From the NCBI GenBank assembly GCA_003222855.1, contig QHXH01000306.1, positions 1 to 7,416 on the forward strand: DNA of 7,416 nucleotides, read 5' to 3'. The translations under genes and the position numbers were made by a program. This document shows positions 1 to 4,698 of this stretch, in pieces; position 1 is the stretch's first letter, and the number at the start of each line of letters is the position of its first letter. Under the pieces are notes generated by a model that saw nothing but the letters and a program-made list of their open reading frames with translations, made no database searches and was not told where the DNA came from. Origin of the DNA: Acidobacteriota bacterium. Its GTDB lineage: Bacteria; Acidobacteriota; Blastocatellia; Pyrinomonadales; Pyrinomonadaceae.

Positions 1-393
1 AACCTTCGTGCGCACGTCGCGCACACCGGCGGCCCGCATCACCGCGCGCACCGCGCCTCCGGCGATGACGCCGGTTCCTTCAGAGGCCGGTTTCATCAGC
101 ACGCGGCCCGAGCCAAAGCGGCCTATCAATTGATGCGGCAAAGTATTTTCAATCAGCGGCACGCGAATCAGATTCTTTTTCGCGGCTTCCACACCTTTTT
201 TGATAGCCAGCGGAACTTCGCGCGCCTTCCCCGTGCCAAAGCCGACGTGACCCGACTCGTCGCCGACGACCACGAGCGCGGCGAACGAAAGATTCTTTCC
301 GCCCTTAACCACCTTGGTCACGCGATTGATCGAAATAACCTGATCCTTCAGATCGAGTCCCTGTGCGGTGATTCTCTGTTTCGGTTGCCTCAT
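1..393 (-). CDS. rpsE: 30S ribosomal protein S5, 3' end outside the window
   Basis: S5 lies at the back of the small subunit near the mRNA entry channel and affects decoding accuracy. The first 131 residues are visible, beginning MRQPKQRITAQG; a typical S5 is about 165-175 residues, so roughly 35-45 are missing beyond position 1. The N-terminal double-stranded-RNA-binding-like domain is clear: GGKNLSFAALVVVGD at 31-45, then GHVGFGTGKAREVP at 48-61 followed by an Ala/Lys helix. The C-terminal domain starts around residue 78 and shows GTGVIAGGAVRAVMRAAG at 107-124. The ATG overlaps the rplR stop codon (ATGA), and an AGGAG lies 5 nt upstream inside the last rplR codons, which fixes the start and implies translational coupling to L18. 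No oddity is seen in the visible part. Confidence 0.97.
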   Translation of the reverse strand, partial: MRQPKQRITAQGLDLKDQVISINRVTKVVKGGKNLSFAALVVVGDESGHVGFGTGKAREVPLAIKKGVEAAKKNLIRVPLIENTLPHQLIGRFGSGRVLMKPASEGTGVIAGGAVRAVMRAAGVRDVRTKV

Positions 394-878
394 TTATTCT
401 CCTGCGCGCTCGCTTCCTTCCGGACTTTCGGTTTGGATTTTTTGGGTTTCGCGGCGGCTTCCTCTTCTGCTTTAGTCGCCGGAGACGCAGCAGCCTCCAC
501 CTCAGCTTCGCGCGCCTCATCCTTATTGAGCCCGGCAGCGCGCGCGGCGTCAGTCAAAGCCTTGACCCGGCCATGATAAAGATAACCGCCCCGATCGAAC
601 ACCACGCTGTTGATGCCCGCGGCCAGCGCGCGCTCGGCAATCGTTTGTCCGATCTTCTTCGCCGCCTCGATATTGCCGCCGGTTTTTACGCCCAAAGTCT
701 TCTCGGTCGTCGAAGCCGACGCCAGCGTCTGCGCCTTTTCATCATCGATGAGCTGCGCATAGATGTGATTCAAACTTCGGTAGACCGCCAGCCGCGGGCG
801 CGCAGTGGTGCCGCGGACTTTATGGCGAATACGCTTATGGACCGCCGTTCTGACTTCTGCTCTGTTTCGATTAGCCAT
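390..878 (-). CDS. rplR: 50S ribosomal protein L18 with a C-terminal tail
   Basis: L18 binds 5S rRNA and, together with L5, anchors it in the central protuberance of the large subunit. The protein is 162 residues. The family core occupies about residues 1-117: RHKVRGTTARPRLAVYRS at 18-35, HIYAQLIDD at 38-46, and the diagnostic VFDRGGYLYHGRVKAL at 93-108. Bacterial L18 normally stops just after this point, at about 115-122 residues. Here a tail of about 45 residues follows, rich in Ala, Glu and Lys (for example EAEVEAAASPATKAEEE), and is probably disordered. The reading frame is intact through the tail, whose last codons contain the rpsE Shine-Dalgarno. The ATG start gives the usual short basic N-terminus; its own ribosome-binding site is weak (only AAGA just upstream). 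The spacer to rplF carries an inverted repeat. Confidence 0.97.
   Translation of the reverse strand: MANRNRAEVRTAVHKRIRHKVRGTTARPRLAVYRSLNHIYAQLIDDEKAQTLASASTTEKTLGVKTGGNIEAAKKIGQTIAERALAAGINSVVFDRGGYLYHGRVKALTDAARAAGLNKDEAREAEVEAAASPATKAEEEAAAKPKKSKPKVRKEASAQENK
399..403 (-). promoter_or_regulatory. Shine-Dalgarno of rpsE inside the end of rplR
   Basis: AGGAG sits 5 nt before the rpsE ATG and is read as part of the codons CAG GAG near the rplR C-terminus. It is among the best ribosome-binding sites in the window, and with the ATGA overlap it suggests that ribosomes finishing L18 restart on S5. Confidence 0.85.
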
Positions 879-891
879 TTCTTGAGTTTTC

Positions 892-990
892 GATTTTTGA
901 TTTTAGATTTGCGATTGCTCTCGTCGTTACTGGTGCGAGTTAAAATTCGCTTTGCTCGCAAATCCAAAATCGCAAATCACAAATCTAAAA
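892..990. repeat. Inverted repeat filling the rplF-rplR spacer (AATCGCAAAT type)
   Basis: The left arm at about 892-917 reads GATTTTTGATTTTAGATTTG and on; the right arm at about 961-990 is its imperfect reverse complement (AATCGCAAATCACAAATCTA and on). The loop contains a further 6-bp inverted pair, TGCGAG at 934-939 and CTCGCA at 955-960. The right arm ends about 2 nt from the rplF stop codon. It shares its core with the spacer repeats at 1564, 2041, 3747 and 7006. Confidence 0.8.
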
Positions 991-992
991 TT

Positions 993-1553
993 CTATTTTC
1001 CGGTCTTACCAGGCTTCAATTTCAGCGGCACATCGGCGTAACGGACGCCTTTGCCTTTATACGCGTCGGGTTTGCGCAGTTTGTGCATCTCGGCGCACAC
1101 CTGGCCGAGCTTTTGTTTGTCGATACCGGAAACTGTCAAAGTCGTTTGATACTGCTGAATACTTCCTTTGGTCGTCAGACGTTCAGCTTTAGCTTCAATA
1201 CCTTCGGGCAAAGGAAACTCAATCGGGTGTGAATAGCCCAAAGAGAAAACGACCTTTTTTCCCTGCACGTCCGCCTTATAACCAACTCCGACCACATCCA
1301 TCTGTTTGGAAAACCCTACAGTCACGCCCTGAATGGCGTTGTTTGCCAAGGCGCGCGCCAATCCATGCAGCGCGGCCTGTTCGTTCGACGATCGCTCAGC
1401 GACCAGCGATTCCCCTTCCTGCTTAAAAGTAATACCTGCGGGAATCGGCGTCTTCAGCACTCCCCTGGTGCCTTTCACTTCAAGCTGATCGTCTTGAATA
1501 TTGACGGTGACCCCTTTCGGAATCGTTATCGGTTTCTTGCCAATTCGAGACAT
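993..1553 (-). CDS. rplF: 50S ribosomal protein L6
   Basis: L6 has two related alpha/beta domains and binds 23S rRNA helix 97 near the sarcin-ricin loop and the factor-binding site. The chosen ATG gives 186 residues, close to the usual 175-185, and the universal N-terminus MSRIGKKPITIPKGV. Further support comes from VGVGYKADVQGKKVVFSLGYSHP around 88-110 and the C-terminal family motif KPDAYKGKGVRYADVPLK at 161-178. The frame stays open 15 codons further upstream to a TTG, but those residues (ISIGNRKSEIGNEF) are translated repeat sequence, so that start is rejected. The Shine-Dalgarno is weak (GGAAA or similar), because the repeat runs almost up to the start codon. The stop is TAG. Confidence 0.97.
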   Translation of the reverse strand: MSRIGKKPITIPKGVTVNIQDDQLEVKGTRGVLKTPIPAGITFKQEGESLVAERSSNEQAALHGLARALANNAIQGVTVGFSKQMDVVGVGYKADVQGKKVVFSLGYSHPIEFPLPEGIEAKAERLTTKGSIQQYQTTLTVSGIDKQKLGQVCAEMHKLRKPDAYKGKGVRYADVPLKLKPGKTGK

Positions 1554-1563
1554 AAATTCATTT

Positions 1564-1623
1564 CCGATTTCCGATTTGCGATTGCCGATTGATATCAATC
1601 AAAAATCGGCAATTGGCAATCGG
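1564..1623. repeat. 60-bp near-symmetric palindrome in the rpsH-rplF spacer
   Basis: Two 30-nt arms meet with no spacer between positions 1593 and 1594. By eye, 23 of 30 positions pair, and the central 14 bp (GATTGATATCAATC, 1587-1600) are perfect. The arms consist of short CCGATT/GATTGCC units. AAATCGGCAATTGGCAAT at 1603-1620 recurs exactly at 3841-3858. The right arm ends 5 nt from the rpsH stop; the left arm begins 10 nt before the rplF ATG. Confidence 0.88.
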
Positions 1624-1628
1624 CAATG

Positions 1629-2021
1629 TTAATAGACTTCCGCCAGCAACTCTCCGCCGACGTTTTCTTTGCGCGCCGTCTTGCCGCTCATCAATCCGCG
1701 CGAAGTCGAAACGATATTGACGCCATAGCCCCCGAGCACACGCGGAATTTCATGCGAGCCGACGTAGACCCTGCGGCCCGGACGCGACACACGCGCGAGA
1801 TGCGTAATCGAAGAGGTGCCCCGCGCATCGTAGCGCAAAAAGATGCGCACTACTTTCTTTGCGCTTTCACCCTTGACGACGAAGTTGTTGATATAGCCTT
1901 CCTCTTTGAGGATGCGGGCAATTTCCAGCTTCAACTTTGAGGCCGGAATATCGACACGCGAATGTTTGGCCGAGACGGCGTTCCGAATTCGCGCCAACAT
2001 GTCGGCAATAGGATCAGTCAT
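1629..2021 (-). CDS. rpsH: 30S ribosomal protein S8
   Basis: S8 is a primary 16S rRNA-binding protein of the central domain (helix 21) needed early in small-subunit assembly; in Escherichia coli it also represses the spc operon by binding its mRNA. At 130 residues it has the normal length. The N-terminus MTDPIADMLARIRNAVSAKH is typical, and the C-terminal RNA-binding motif is complete: VNIVSTSRGLMSGKTARKEN at 100-119, then VGGELLAEVY. The ATG is preceded by GGAG with 6-nt spacing, but that site lies within a perfect 7-bp hairpin whose last base directly precedes the start codon. Whether S8 here regulates its own cluster cannot be read from the sequence. Confidence 0.98.
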   Translation of the reverse strand: MTDPIADMLARIRNAVSAKHSRVDIPASKLKLEIARILKEEGYINNFVVKGESAKKVVRIFLRYDARGTSSITHLARVSRPGRRVYVGSHEIPRVLGGYGVNIVSTSRGLMSGKTARKENVGGELLAEVY

Positions 2022-2038
2022 GCTTTACTCCGTAAAGC
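2022..2038 (-). promoter_or_regulatory. Hairpin holding the rpsH Shine-Dalgarno
   Basis: In mRNA sense the 17 nt are GCTTTAC-GGA-GTAAAGC: a perfect 7-bp stem with a 3-nt GGA loop. The Shine-Dalgarno GGAG spans the loop and first stem base, and the ATG follows the stem with no gap. This is separate from the spacer repeat further upstream. Folding would limit ribosome access to rpsH unless upstream translation or a ligand opens it. Confidence 0.7.
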
Positions 2039-2040
2039 GA

Positions 2041-2127
2041 TTTCAGATTTTTGATTGCCGATTTGCGATTGAATGAAGCCCGCGGTGAGCATTTCAAATC
2101 GCAAATCTAAAATCTAAAATCGCAAAT
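2041..2127. repeat. Inverted repeat in the rpsN-rpsH spacer (AATCGCAAAT type)
   Basis: The left arm at 2041-2073 contains GATTGCCGATTTGCGATTGA; the right arm at about 2090-2127 contains TTTCAAATCGCAAATCTAAA plus a second AAATC unit. They pair imperfectly around a 16-nt GC-richer loop. The right arm ends about 5 nt before the rpsN stop. It belongs with the repeats at 892, 1564, 3747 and 7006. Confidence 0.8.
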
Positions 2128-2132
2128 TCCCT

Positions 2133-2318
2133 CTACCAGCTAGATTTCACGACACCGGGGATCTGTCCCGCCAGCGCCAGTTCACGAAAACAAATTCGGC
2201 ACAAGTGAAACTTCCGCAGATACGCACGCGGCCGGCCGCATCTCTTACAACGGGTGTATCCGCGCGACGAAAATTTCGGCTTGCGATTGGCTTTCGCGAT
2301 TAATGATTTTTTTGCCAT
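2133..2318 (-). CDS. rpsN: 30S ribosomal protein S14, zinc-binding (type Z)
   Basis: S14 joins the head of the small subunit late in assembly and contacts S3, S10 and S19. At 61 residues this is the short zinc-containing form (also written rpsZ), not the roughly 90-100 residue zinc-free form. The four ligands are visible as C24-x2-C27 and C40-x2-C43, separated by 12 residues, in RCKRCGRPRAYLRKFHLCRI. The C-terminus GQIPGVVKSSW is characteristic. It sits between rplE and rpsH, its standard place. The ATG is preceded by a weak TGGA; the spacer upstream is a repeat. The stop is TAG. The zinc form is useful taxonomically (many Gram-positives, Acidobacteriota and others) but does not settle the phylum. 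Confidence 0.98.
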   Translation of the reverse strand: MAKKSLIAKANRKPKFSSRGYTRCKRCGRPRAYLRKFHLCRICFRELALAGQIPGVVKSSW

Positions 2319-2328
2319 AACAATCCAG

Positions 2329-2401
2329 ATATCAGGTCAGAGATCAGATGTCAGCAAGGCTCGTGGCGGAGCATCTGACCTCTGATCTCCGACCTCTGAC
2401 T
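2329..2401. repeat. Inverted repeat in the rplE-rpsN spacer (CTGACCTCTGATC type)
   Basis: The left arm at 2329-2354 (ATATCAGGTCAGAGATCAGA and on) is an imperfect reverse complement of the right arm at 2375-2401 (CTGACCTCTGATCTCCGACC and on). They surround a 20-nt GC-rich loop. The right arm is itself built from TCTGAC/CTCTGA-like short units. It ends 5 nt from the rplE stop. The sequence differs from the AATCGGCAAT and GTCCGACAAACT types. Confidence 0.82.
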
Positions 2402-2406
2402 TGTTT

Positions 2407-2946
2407 TTACGCCCTGAACGGCATTCCCAGCGCCTTCAAAAGCGAGCGCGCCTGATCGTCATCGCGCGCCGTGGTCACAATCGAGATGTTCATGCCGCGC
2501 AGCTTGTCTACCTTATTGAAATCGATTTCCGGGAAGATGAGCTGCTCGCGAATTCCGATCGTGTAATTGCCGCGGCCGTCGAAAGCTTTCGGCGAGACGC
2601 CACGAAAATCTCTTACCCGCGGCAGCGCGATTGACACGAGCCGATCGAAGAATTCGTACATCTGCTCGCCGCGCAGCGTGACCATCACGCCGATCGGCAT
2701 CCCCTGGCGCAGCTTGAAACTCGCAATCGATTTCTTCGCGCGAGTGATCACCGGCTTCTGCCCGGCAATCGCCTTCAGTTCTTCGACTGCCGTGTCCAAA
2801 ACTTTGGCATTCGCGATCGCCTCGCCCATCCCCATGTTCAGGACGATCTTGTCCAGGCGCGGCACGGCCATCGGGTTTTTGATCCCGAATTCTTTCGCCA
2901 TCGCCGGGGCGACCTCTTTTTGATAACGCTCTTTAAGTCTGGCCAT
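2407..2946 (-). CDS. rplE: 50S ribosomal protein L5
   Basis: L5 binds 5S rRNA in the central protuberance with L18, and takes part in the bridge to S13 and contact with P-site tRNA. The length, 179 residues, is exactly that usual for the family. Seen in order: N-terminal helix MARLKERYQKEVAPAMAKEF, PRLDKIVLNMGMGEA at 29-43, the family signature LKAIAGQKPVITRAKKS at 57-73 followed by FKLRQGMPIGVMVTLRG, and the C-terminal GRGNYTIGIREQLIFPEID at 124-142. The ATG lies after AAAGAGA, a modest ribosome-binding site. In E. coli, S8 binds mRNA around the L24-L5 junction to repress this operon; here that junction is occupied by a repeat of the GTCCGACAAACT type. No defects are seen. Confidence 0.98.
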   Translation of the reverse strand: MARLKERYQKEVAPAMAKEFGIKNPMAVPRLDKIVLNMGMGEAIANAKVLDTAVEELKAIAGQKPVITRAKKSIASFKLRQGMPIGVMVTLRGEQMYEFFDRLVSIALPRVRDFRGVSPKAFDGRGNYTIGIREQLIFPEIDFNKVDKLRGMNISIVTTARDDDQARSLLKALGMPFRA

Positions 2947-2950
2947 TCTC

Positions 2951-3022
2951 TTTGTCCGACAAACTTCAGTTTGTCGTATCTTTCGTCACGTTCAGTCAGC
3001 GACAAACTGAAGTTTGCCGGAC
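2951..3022. repeat. REPIN-like paired palindrome in the rplX-rplE spacer
   Basis: Two 23-nt arms, 2954-2976 and 3000-3022, are reverse complements at 22 of 23 positions around a 23-nt loop. Each arm is also a small hairpin: in the left arm CGACAAACT and AGTTTGTCG pair over 9 bp with a 2-nt TC loop. The 26 nt at 2951-2976 recur without a change at 4631-4656. The right arm ends 1 nt before the rplX stop codon and the left arm begins 7 nt before the rplE ATG. Confidence 0.92.
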
Positions 3023-3023
3023 T

Positions 3024-3308
3024 TTATTTTTCTATCGAGTGCCCGCTCGCGGTCGCCACTCTGAATTTGGTCCCGTCGGCGTCCGTTTTATACCCAACGC
3101 GCGAAGGCTTGCCGGATTGCGGATCGACAATCTGCACATTCGAGATATCGACCCACGATTCCTTATCGATGATTCCGCCGCTGCGATTGCCGGCCGGTTT
3201 CTGATGCCGCTTGATGATACCGGCGCCTTCAATCTTCACCTTGCCGCGAATCGGCGCCACAGCCAGCACGCGACCGCGCTTGCCTTTATCACGGCCGGCG
3301 ATCAGCAC
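3024..3308 (-). CDS. rplX: 50S ribosomal protein L24; true start unresolved
   Basis: L24 starts large-subunit assembly by binding the 5' end of 23S rRNA and later lies near the peptide exit tunnel. From the GTG at 3306-3308 the product is 94 residues: the KOW motif IAGRDKGKRGRVLAV near the N-terminus, KVKIEGAGIIKRHQKP in the middle, GGIIDKESWVDISNVQIVDP, and GKPSRVGYKT near the end. The in-frame sequence immediately upstream encodes SKIKKNDQV, which matches the first strand normally present in L24 (E. coli: KIRRDDEV). The GTG therefore probably truncates the protein. The frame is open back to the rplN stop at 3375, yet contains no ATG, GTG or TTG. Candidate starts are ATT at 3327-3329, ATA at 3363-3365, or a sequence error near AGA at 3336-3338. 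The canonical GTG is listed with that caveat. Confidence 0.88.
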   Translation of the reverse strand: MLIAGRDKGKRGRVLAVAPIRGKVKIEGAGIIKRHQKPAGNRSGGIIDKESWVDISNVQIVDPQSGKPSRVGYKTDADGTKFRVATASGHSIEK

Positions 3309-3374
3309 GACCTGATCGTTCTTCTTAATCTTTGATCTCTTTAGAGCTTTCCGGCCTGTCGGTATTGCGCTACT

Positions 3375-3743
3375 TCAAATAACTTCCGGCGCCAGGGAAA
3401 CAATCTTCATGTAATTCTTGTCGCGCAGCTCACGGGCTACGGGTCCAAAAACGCGCGTACCGATCGGCGTTCCATCTTCCTTAATCAATACCGCGGCGTT
3501 CTGATCAAATCGAATATAAGTTCCATCTCGCCGGCGAACTTCCTTGCGCGTGCGCACAATCACCGCGTCCTGCACCGTGCCTTTTTTGATCGCGCCATCG
3601 GGCGAAGCTTCCTTTACCGTTACCTTGATGCGATCCCCGAGACTGGCAATCGCACCGGTTGCGCCACCGATGCCCATAATCATCTCGACGCGCCGCGCTC
3701 CCGAATTGTCAGCGACCTCCAGCGAGGTCTGCATCTGTATCAT
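3375..3743 (-). CDS. rplN: 50S ribosomal protein L14
   Basis: L14 binds 23S rRNA on the subunit interface, next to L19, and forms bridges to 16S rRNA; it is also the docking site of the silencing factor RsfS. The ATG at 3741-3743 gives 122 residues, the standard bacterial length, and the standard opening MIQMQTSLEVADNSGARR. The family region is clear: IKKGTVQDAVIVRTRKEVRR at 52-71, DGTYIRFDQNAAVLI at 73-87, and GTRVFGPVARELRDKNYMKI at 95-114. The frame continues nine codons upstream to a TTG, but those residues (AIGNWKST) come from the spacer repeat and are rejected. Only a GGAAA element precedes the ATG. This is the first gene of the classical spc operon; no separate promoter is evident upstream. 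Confidence 0.98.
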   Translation of the reverse strand: MIQMQTSLEVADNSGARRVEMIMGIGGATGAIASLGDRIKVTVKEASPDGAIKKGTVQDAVIVRTRKEVRRRDGTYIRFDQNAAVLIKEDGTPIGTRVFGPVARELRDKNYMKIVSLAPEVI

Positions 3744-3746
3744 TGT

Positions 3747-3859
3747 CGATTTCCAATTGCCGATTGCCAATTTGCCGCTGGCATCGGCTCAGATTGCCTT
3801 GAATCTCGCCCCCTTCGCGTGCCGTGAAATCGGCAATCGCAAATCGGCAATTGGCAATG
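3747..3859. repeat. Inverted repeat in the rpsQ-rplN spacer (AATCGGCAAT type)
   Basis: The left arm at 3747-3776 contains CCAATTGCCGATTGCCAATT. The right arm at 3828-3859 contains AAATCGGCAATTGGCAAT (3841-3858), an exact copy of 1603-1620. The arms flank a loop of about 50 nt with no gene. The repeat begins 3 nt before the rplN ATG and ends 3 nt from the rpsQ stop. In E. coli this junction holds the spc promoter; I see no convincing -35/-10 pair here. Confidence 0.82.
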
Positions 3860-3862
3860 TCT

Positions 3863-4327
3863 TTACTTAGCTGCCTTCTGCACAATCTCGACTACGCGCC
3901 AACGCTTGTTCGCCGACAGCGGCCGCGTTTCGACAATGCGCACGCGATCGCCGGTCGTCGCTCCCAGCTCGTCGTGCGCCATGAATTTCGACGTGCGGCG
4001 CACATAACGCCGGTATTTAGGATGCAACACCAGACGGTCAACGCGCACGACCACCGTCTTCTGCATCTTGTCGGACGAAACCGTACCGACTTTCTGGACG
4101 CGATTACCGCGGCGCGTCCCGGAAGTTTTGTCTGCCGCAGCAGTGTTCGACTGATCCGCGGCAGTTGTTTCGGCCGCGACCGCAGTATCCGCCCCGCCGC
4201 TCGGGGCAGCTTCAGGCGCAACCGCTTCACTAGCCGGGGCGGTTGGCTCTGCAACTGGCGCATTTTCACTCGTCTCGATTGACGGCGGCGCTTCCGACTG
4301 CGCTTCCTTTTTCTTTCGTCTAAACAT
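3863..4327 (-). CDS. rpsQ: 30S ribosomal protein S17 with a long N-terminal extension
   Basis: S17 is an early 16S rRNA-binding protein with an OB fold, in the 5' domain of the small subunit. The core fills about residues 74-154: GNRVQKVGTVSSDKMQKTVV, HPKYRRYVRRTSKFMAHDE at 102-120, the family signature GDRVRIVETRPLS at 126-138, and KRWRVVEIV. Normal S17 is about 80-90 residues; this one has 154. The extra 70 or so residues begin MFRRKKKEAQSEAPPS and continue as Ala/Thr/Glu/Pro-rich low complexity. No in-frame ATG, GTG or TTG lies between this ATG and Met88 inside the core, so the extension must be translated unless a non-canonical start is used. Processing after translation cannot be excluded. 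The ribosome-binding site is weak (GAG, 8 nt). Confidence 0.96.
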   Translation of the reverse strand: MFRRKKKEAQSEAPPSIETSENAPVAEPTAPASEAVAPEAAPSGGADTAVAAETTAADQSNTAAADKTSGTRRGNRVQKVGTVSSDKMQKTVVVRVDRLVLHPKYRRYVRRTSKFMAHDELGATTGDRVRIVETRPLSANKRWRVVEIVQKAAK

Positions 4328-4345
4328 TATGTTTACTCGTGGTCC

Positions 4346-4390
4346 GCACGCCTCCGGCGTGCTCTCGGACTCGGCACTCCGGAGGAGTGC
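4346..4390. repeat. Tandem GC-rich hairpins in the rpmC-rpsQ spacer
   Basis: Two perfect 7-bp stems with 3-nt loops follow each other: GCACGCC-TCC-GGCGTGC at 4346-4362 and GCACTCC-GGA-GGAGTGC at 4374-4390. The second, read on the opposite strand, matches the first at 15 of 17 positions. They are therefore also inverted copies of each other, the same two-level layout as the GTCCGACAAACT elements. No T-run follows either hairpin in the direction of transcription, so they do not look like intrinsic terminators. Confidence 0.88.
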
Positions 4391-4404
4391 GTGCCAAAAA
4401 TCTG

Positions 4405-4620
4405 TTAAGTCCTGGCCGCCTGCATTTCGCGCTGGCGAACCTCAGTCCGAATACGCGCCAGCGATTTTTTCTCCTGGCGCATCTTCTTGATGGCGTCGAC
4501 TTCGCCCAGCGCCAATTTGAAGTTCAAGCGAAACAGCGATTCTTTCAAACGATCCACCTCGGCGCGCAGATCTTCGTCCGCCATATCGCGATACTTGTCT
4601 ACTTCTTCCCGTCTCTTCAT
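4405..4620 (-). CDS. rpmC: 50S ribosomal protein L29
   Basis: L29 is a small helical-hairpin protein at the polypeptide exit tunnel, next to L23, where it helps form the docking site for signal recognition particle and trigger factor. At 71 residues it is within the family range. The two helices are visible: MADEDLRAEVDRLKESLFRL at 13-32 and the basic second helix MRQEKKSLARIRTEVRQRE at 47-65. The loop is GEVDAIKK rather than the more common GQLxNPxRI form, so it is somewhat divergent, but its position between rplP and rpsQ is diagnostic. The ATG has an AAGG Shine-Dalgarno 6 nt upstream, just outside the arm of the neighbouring repeat. Confidence 0.95.
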   Translation of the reverse strand: MKRREEVDKYRDMADEDLRAEVDRLKESLFRLNFKLALGEVDAIKKMRQEKKSLARIRTEVRQREMQAART

Positions 4621-4630
4621 GATTCGCCTT

Positions 4631-4698
4631 TTTGTCCGACAAACTTCAGTTTGTCGAGCATGCGATATTCTTTGACGACAAACTAAAATTTGTCGGAC
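4631..4698. repeat. Second REPIN-like paired palindrome, rplP-rpmC spacer
   Basis: The arms at 4634-4656 and 4676-4698 pair at 21 of 23 positions around a 19-nt loop. The left arm plus three flanking bases (4631-4656) is identical over 26 nt to 2951-2976, while the loops are unrelated. Each arm is again a self-complementary CGACAAACT/AGTTTGTCG-like hairpin. The right arm ends exactly at the base adjacent to the rplP TAA. Confidence 0.92.

Noticed and set aside
573..1232. Plus-strand open frame of 219 codons, and other plus-strand frames such as 130-576 and 5420-5947
   Set aside because: They lie antisense to confident ribosomal protein genes, translate repeat sequence in part, and show no recognisable protein family.
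1554..1598. Extended rplF start at TTG 1596-1598
   Set aside because: The added residues are translated spacer repeat, and MSRIGKKPI is the universal L6 N-terminus.
3744..3770. Extended rplN start at TTG 3768-3770
   Set aside because: The residues AIGNWKST come from the repeat; MIQMQTSLEVADNSGARR at the ATG gives the standard 122-residue L14.
3744..3862. A separate spc promoter between rpsQ and rplN
   Set aside because: The spacer is mostly repeat and I could not find a convincing -35/-10 pair reading toward rplN.
4346..4390. Intrinsic terminators at the hairpins between genes
   Set aside because: In the direction of transcription no run of T follows the stems, and the cluster continues with essential genes downstream.
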